A stretch of 5,615 nucleotides of DNA from Hydrogenothermaceae bacterium (lineage in GTDB: Bacteria; Aquificota; Aquificae; Hydrogenothermales; Hydrogenothermaceae). Positions 5,079 through 5,615 of the stretch are shown piece after piece. The notes below the pieces were generated by a model. The model saw only the letters and a program-made list of their open reading frames with translations. It searched no databases and was not told the DNA's origin. Every line of letters starts with the position of its first letter. Within the stretch, counting starts at the first letter, position 1. The position numbers were made by a program, and so were the translations under genes. The DNA lies in contig JALSSE010000009.1 in NCBI GenBank assembly GCA_026984415.1, forward strand, positions 1-5,615, given 5' to 3'.

Positions 5079-5615
5079 TCAACAGTTTTTAAAGAATGCT
5101 CAATTAGTGGATACTTATGGTAGCTTTCCTGTCTTTTTATTTTAACCATCTCTTCTATTTCAGGAATGACAACCTGAAGTAATTTTTTATTTATCATTGT
5201 TTTTAGAGTTTCAGATGTGCCTTCTTCATCAAAAATTTTTAAAAGTTCATCTCTTATTCTTTCTTTTGGAGATTGTTTAATCAGTTCCCTGTTCTTTGAT
5301 ACCCATTTATCAAACTCTTTTTCAATTTTAAAATTTATTTCCTGTGCAATCCTATATCCCCTTAAAATTCTGACTGGGTCTTCCTGTATATTCTGAAAAG
5401 ATATTGGTCTTACTATTCCCTCATTTAAATCTTCTAATCCGTTTGACGGGTCAAAAAGAACAGTCTGGGAAGCTCCTAAACCAAGGGTATCATCAAAATT
5501 AACTGCAATTGCGTTGATTGTAAAATCCCTTTTTAAAAGGTCTTCTTCTATTCTTTTAATAATCTGTTTTTCTTTTTCATTTAAATCTACATTTGAACTC
5601 ATAATGTCTGATATA
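5039..5615 (-). CDS. cca: CCA tRNA nucleotidyltransferase / poly(A) polymerase family, 5' part, partial at window edge
   Basis: This minus-strand frame is open to the right edge, so the true start lies beyond 5615; ATG 5602 is internal. The family's catalytic beginning (nucleotidyltransferase GG...D.D motif) must be upstream. Visible here, numbered from ATG 5602, are EEDLLKRDFTINAIAV (motif B, 19-34), DPSNGLEDL (51-59, motif C region) and EDPVRILRGYRIA (74-86, the EDxxR nucleotide-recognition motif D). Then follow the helical neck/body with SPKERIRDELLKI and the first HD-domain histidine in EHSLKTVEYMEN. Such enzymes add CCA, or in some Aquificota only CC or only A, to tRNA 3' ends; which it is cannot be decided here. 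The frame ends at TAG 5041-5039 just after the run of nine A, with the non-family tail KKKRIL. A -1 shift in that run joins it to the HD and tail segment. It is a frameshifted gene, a slippage-expressed gene or a sequencing error. Confidence 0.85.
   Translation of the reverse strand, partial: ISDIMSSNVDLNEKEKQIIKRIEEDLLKRDFTINAIAVNFDDTLGLGASQTVLFDPSNGLEDLNEGIVRPISFQNIQEDPVRILRGYRIAQEINFKIEKEFDKWVSKNRELIKQSPKERIRDELLKIFDEEGTSETLKTMINKKLLQVVIPEIEEMVKIKRQESYHKYPLIEHSLKTVEYMENFLKKKRIL
5051..5063 (-). other. A9 slippery run with phased A AAA AAG; candidate frameshift or slippage site
   Basis: On the minus strand the codons read TTA AAA AAA AAG AGA ATT TTA TAG in the upstream frame. The nine A include A AAA AAG in the phase needed for tandem -1 slippage. 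After slipping, the next codons are GAG AAT TTT ATA GAT, which continue the HD domain. Nine A is also the run length known to cause transcriptional slippage in Thermus thermophilus dnaX. I see only a weak upstream Shine-Dalgarno-like GGA and no strong downstream stem, so slippage by RNA polymerase or a homopolymer error is more likely than a classic stimulated ribosomal frameshift. Confidence 0.55.

Noticed and set aside
5600..5602. ATG 5602 as the start of the nucleotidyltransferase gene
   Set aside because: The frame is open to the window edge, and the catalytic N-terminal motif that must precede motif B is not in the window, so this Met is internal.
1..5615. CRISPR arrays, insertion sequences, tRNA or rRNA genes, riboswitches
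   Set aside because: No regularly spaced repeats, transposase motifs, terminal inverted repeats or recognisable structured-RNA sequences were seen; nearly all bases are coding.

Overview
The window is a compact, AT-rich bacterial chromosome segment. Arg codons are almost all AGA/AGG, ATA is common for Ile, and genes are tightly packed. The combination of an E1-like MoeB/ThiF enzyme, a TusA protein with a CPFT motif and DsrE/F/H-like proteins with biosynthetic genes fits a thermophilic sulfur-metabolising chemolithoautotroph. An Aquificota/Hydrogenothermaceae-like organism (Persephonella or Sulfurihydrogenibium type) is my best guess. This is inferred from gene content and base use only; no search was run.

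Layout. Positions 1-234 (+) hold the C-terminal end of a nitronate monooxygenase-type flavoprotein. A short AT-rich gap (235-306) carries a plausible promoter. A dense plus-strand operon follows: a MoeB/ThiF/HesA-family adenylyltransferase (307-1125), a TusA-like sulfur carrier (1146-1388), a DsrE-like protein (1385-1687), a DsrF/TusC-like protein (1699-2049), a DsrH/TusB-like protein (2043-2285), PdxA (2279-3232) and ArgJ (3258-4418). Gaps in this run are at most 25 bp, and three junctions overlap, so co-transcription is likely. From 5615 down to 4419 the minus strand carries a CCA tRNA nucleotidyltransferase-type gene whose 5' end lies outside the window. Its stop codon directly abuts the argJ stop.

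How the genes fit together. TusA and DsrE/F/H resemble a persulfide relay (TusA to TusBCD in tRNA thiolation, or TusA with DsrEFH in dissimilatory sulfur oxidation). The E1-like enzyme would adenylate the C-terminus of a ThiS/MoaD-like carrier so that it can accept sulfur. No such carrier, DsrC/TusE, MnmA or cysteine desulfurase is encoded here, so the route is incomplete in this window. PdxA (vitamin B6 synthesis) is translationally linked to the relay genes. ArgJ (arginine synthesis) follows as the last gene.

The most notable feature is in the tRNA nucleotidyltransferase gene. Its frame is broken at a run of nine A (minus strand) that contains a correctly phased A AAA AAG heptamer. A -1 shift restores a further 210 codons encoding the rest of the HD domain and the C-terminal tail. 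That downstream frame has no ATG, GTG or TTG start ahead of the HD motif. The options are a programmed frameshift or transcriptional slippage (as in dnaX), a true frameshift mutation, or a homopolymer sequencing error. The sequence alone cannot decide between them.
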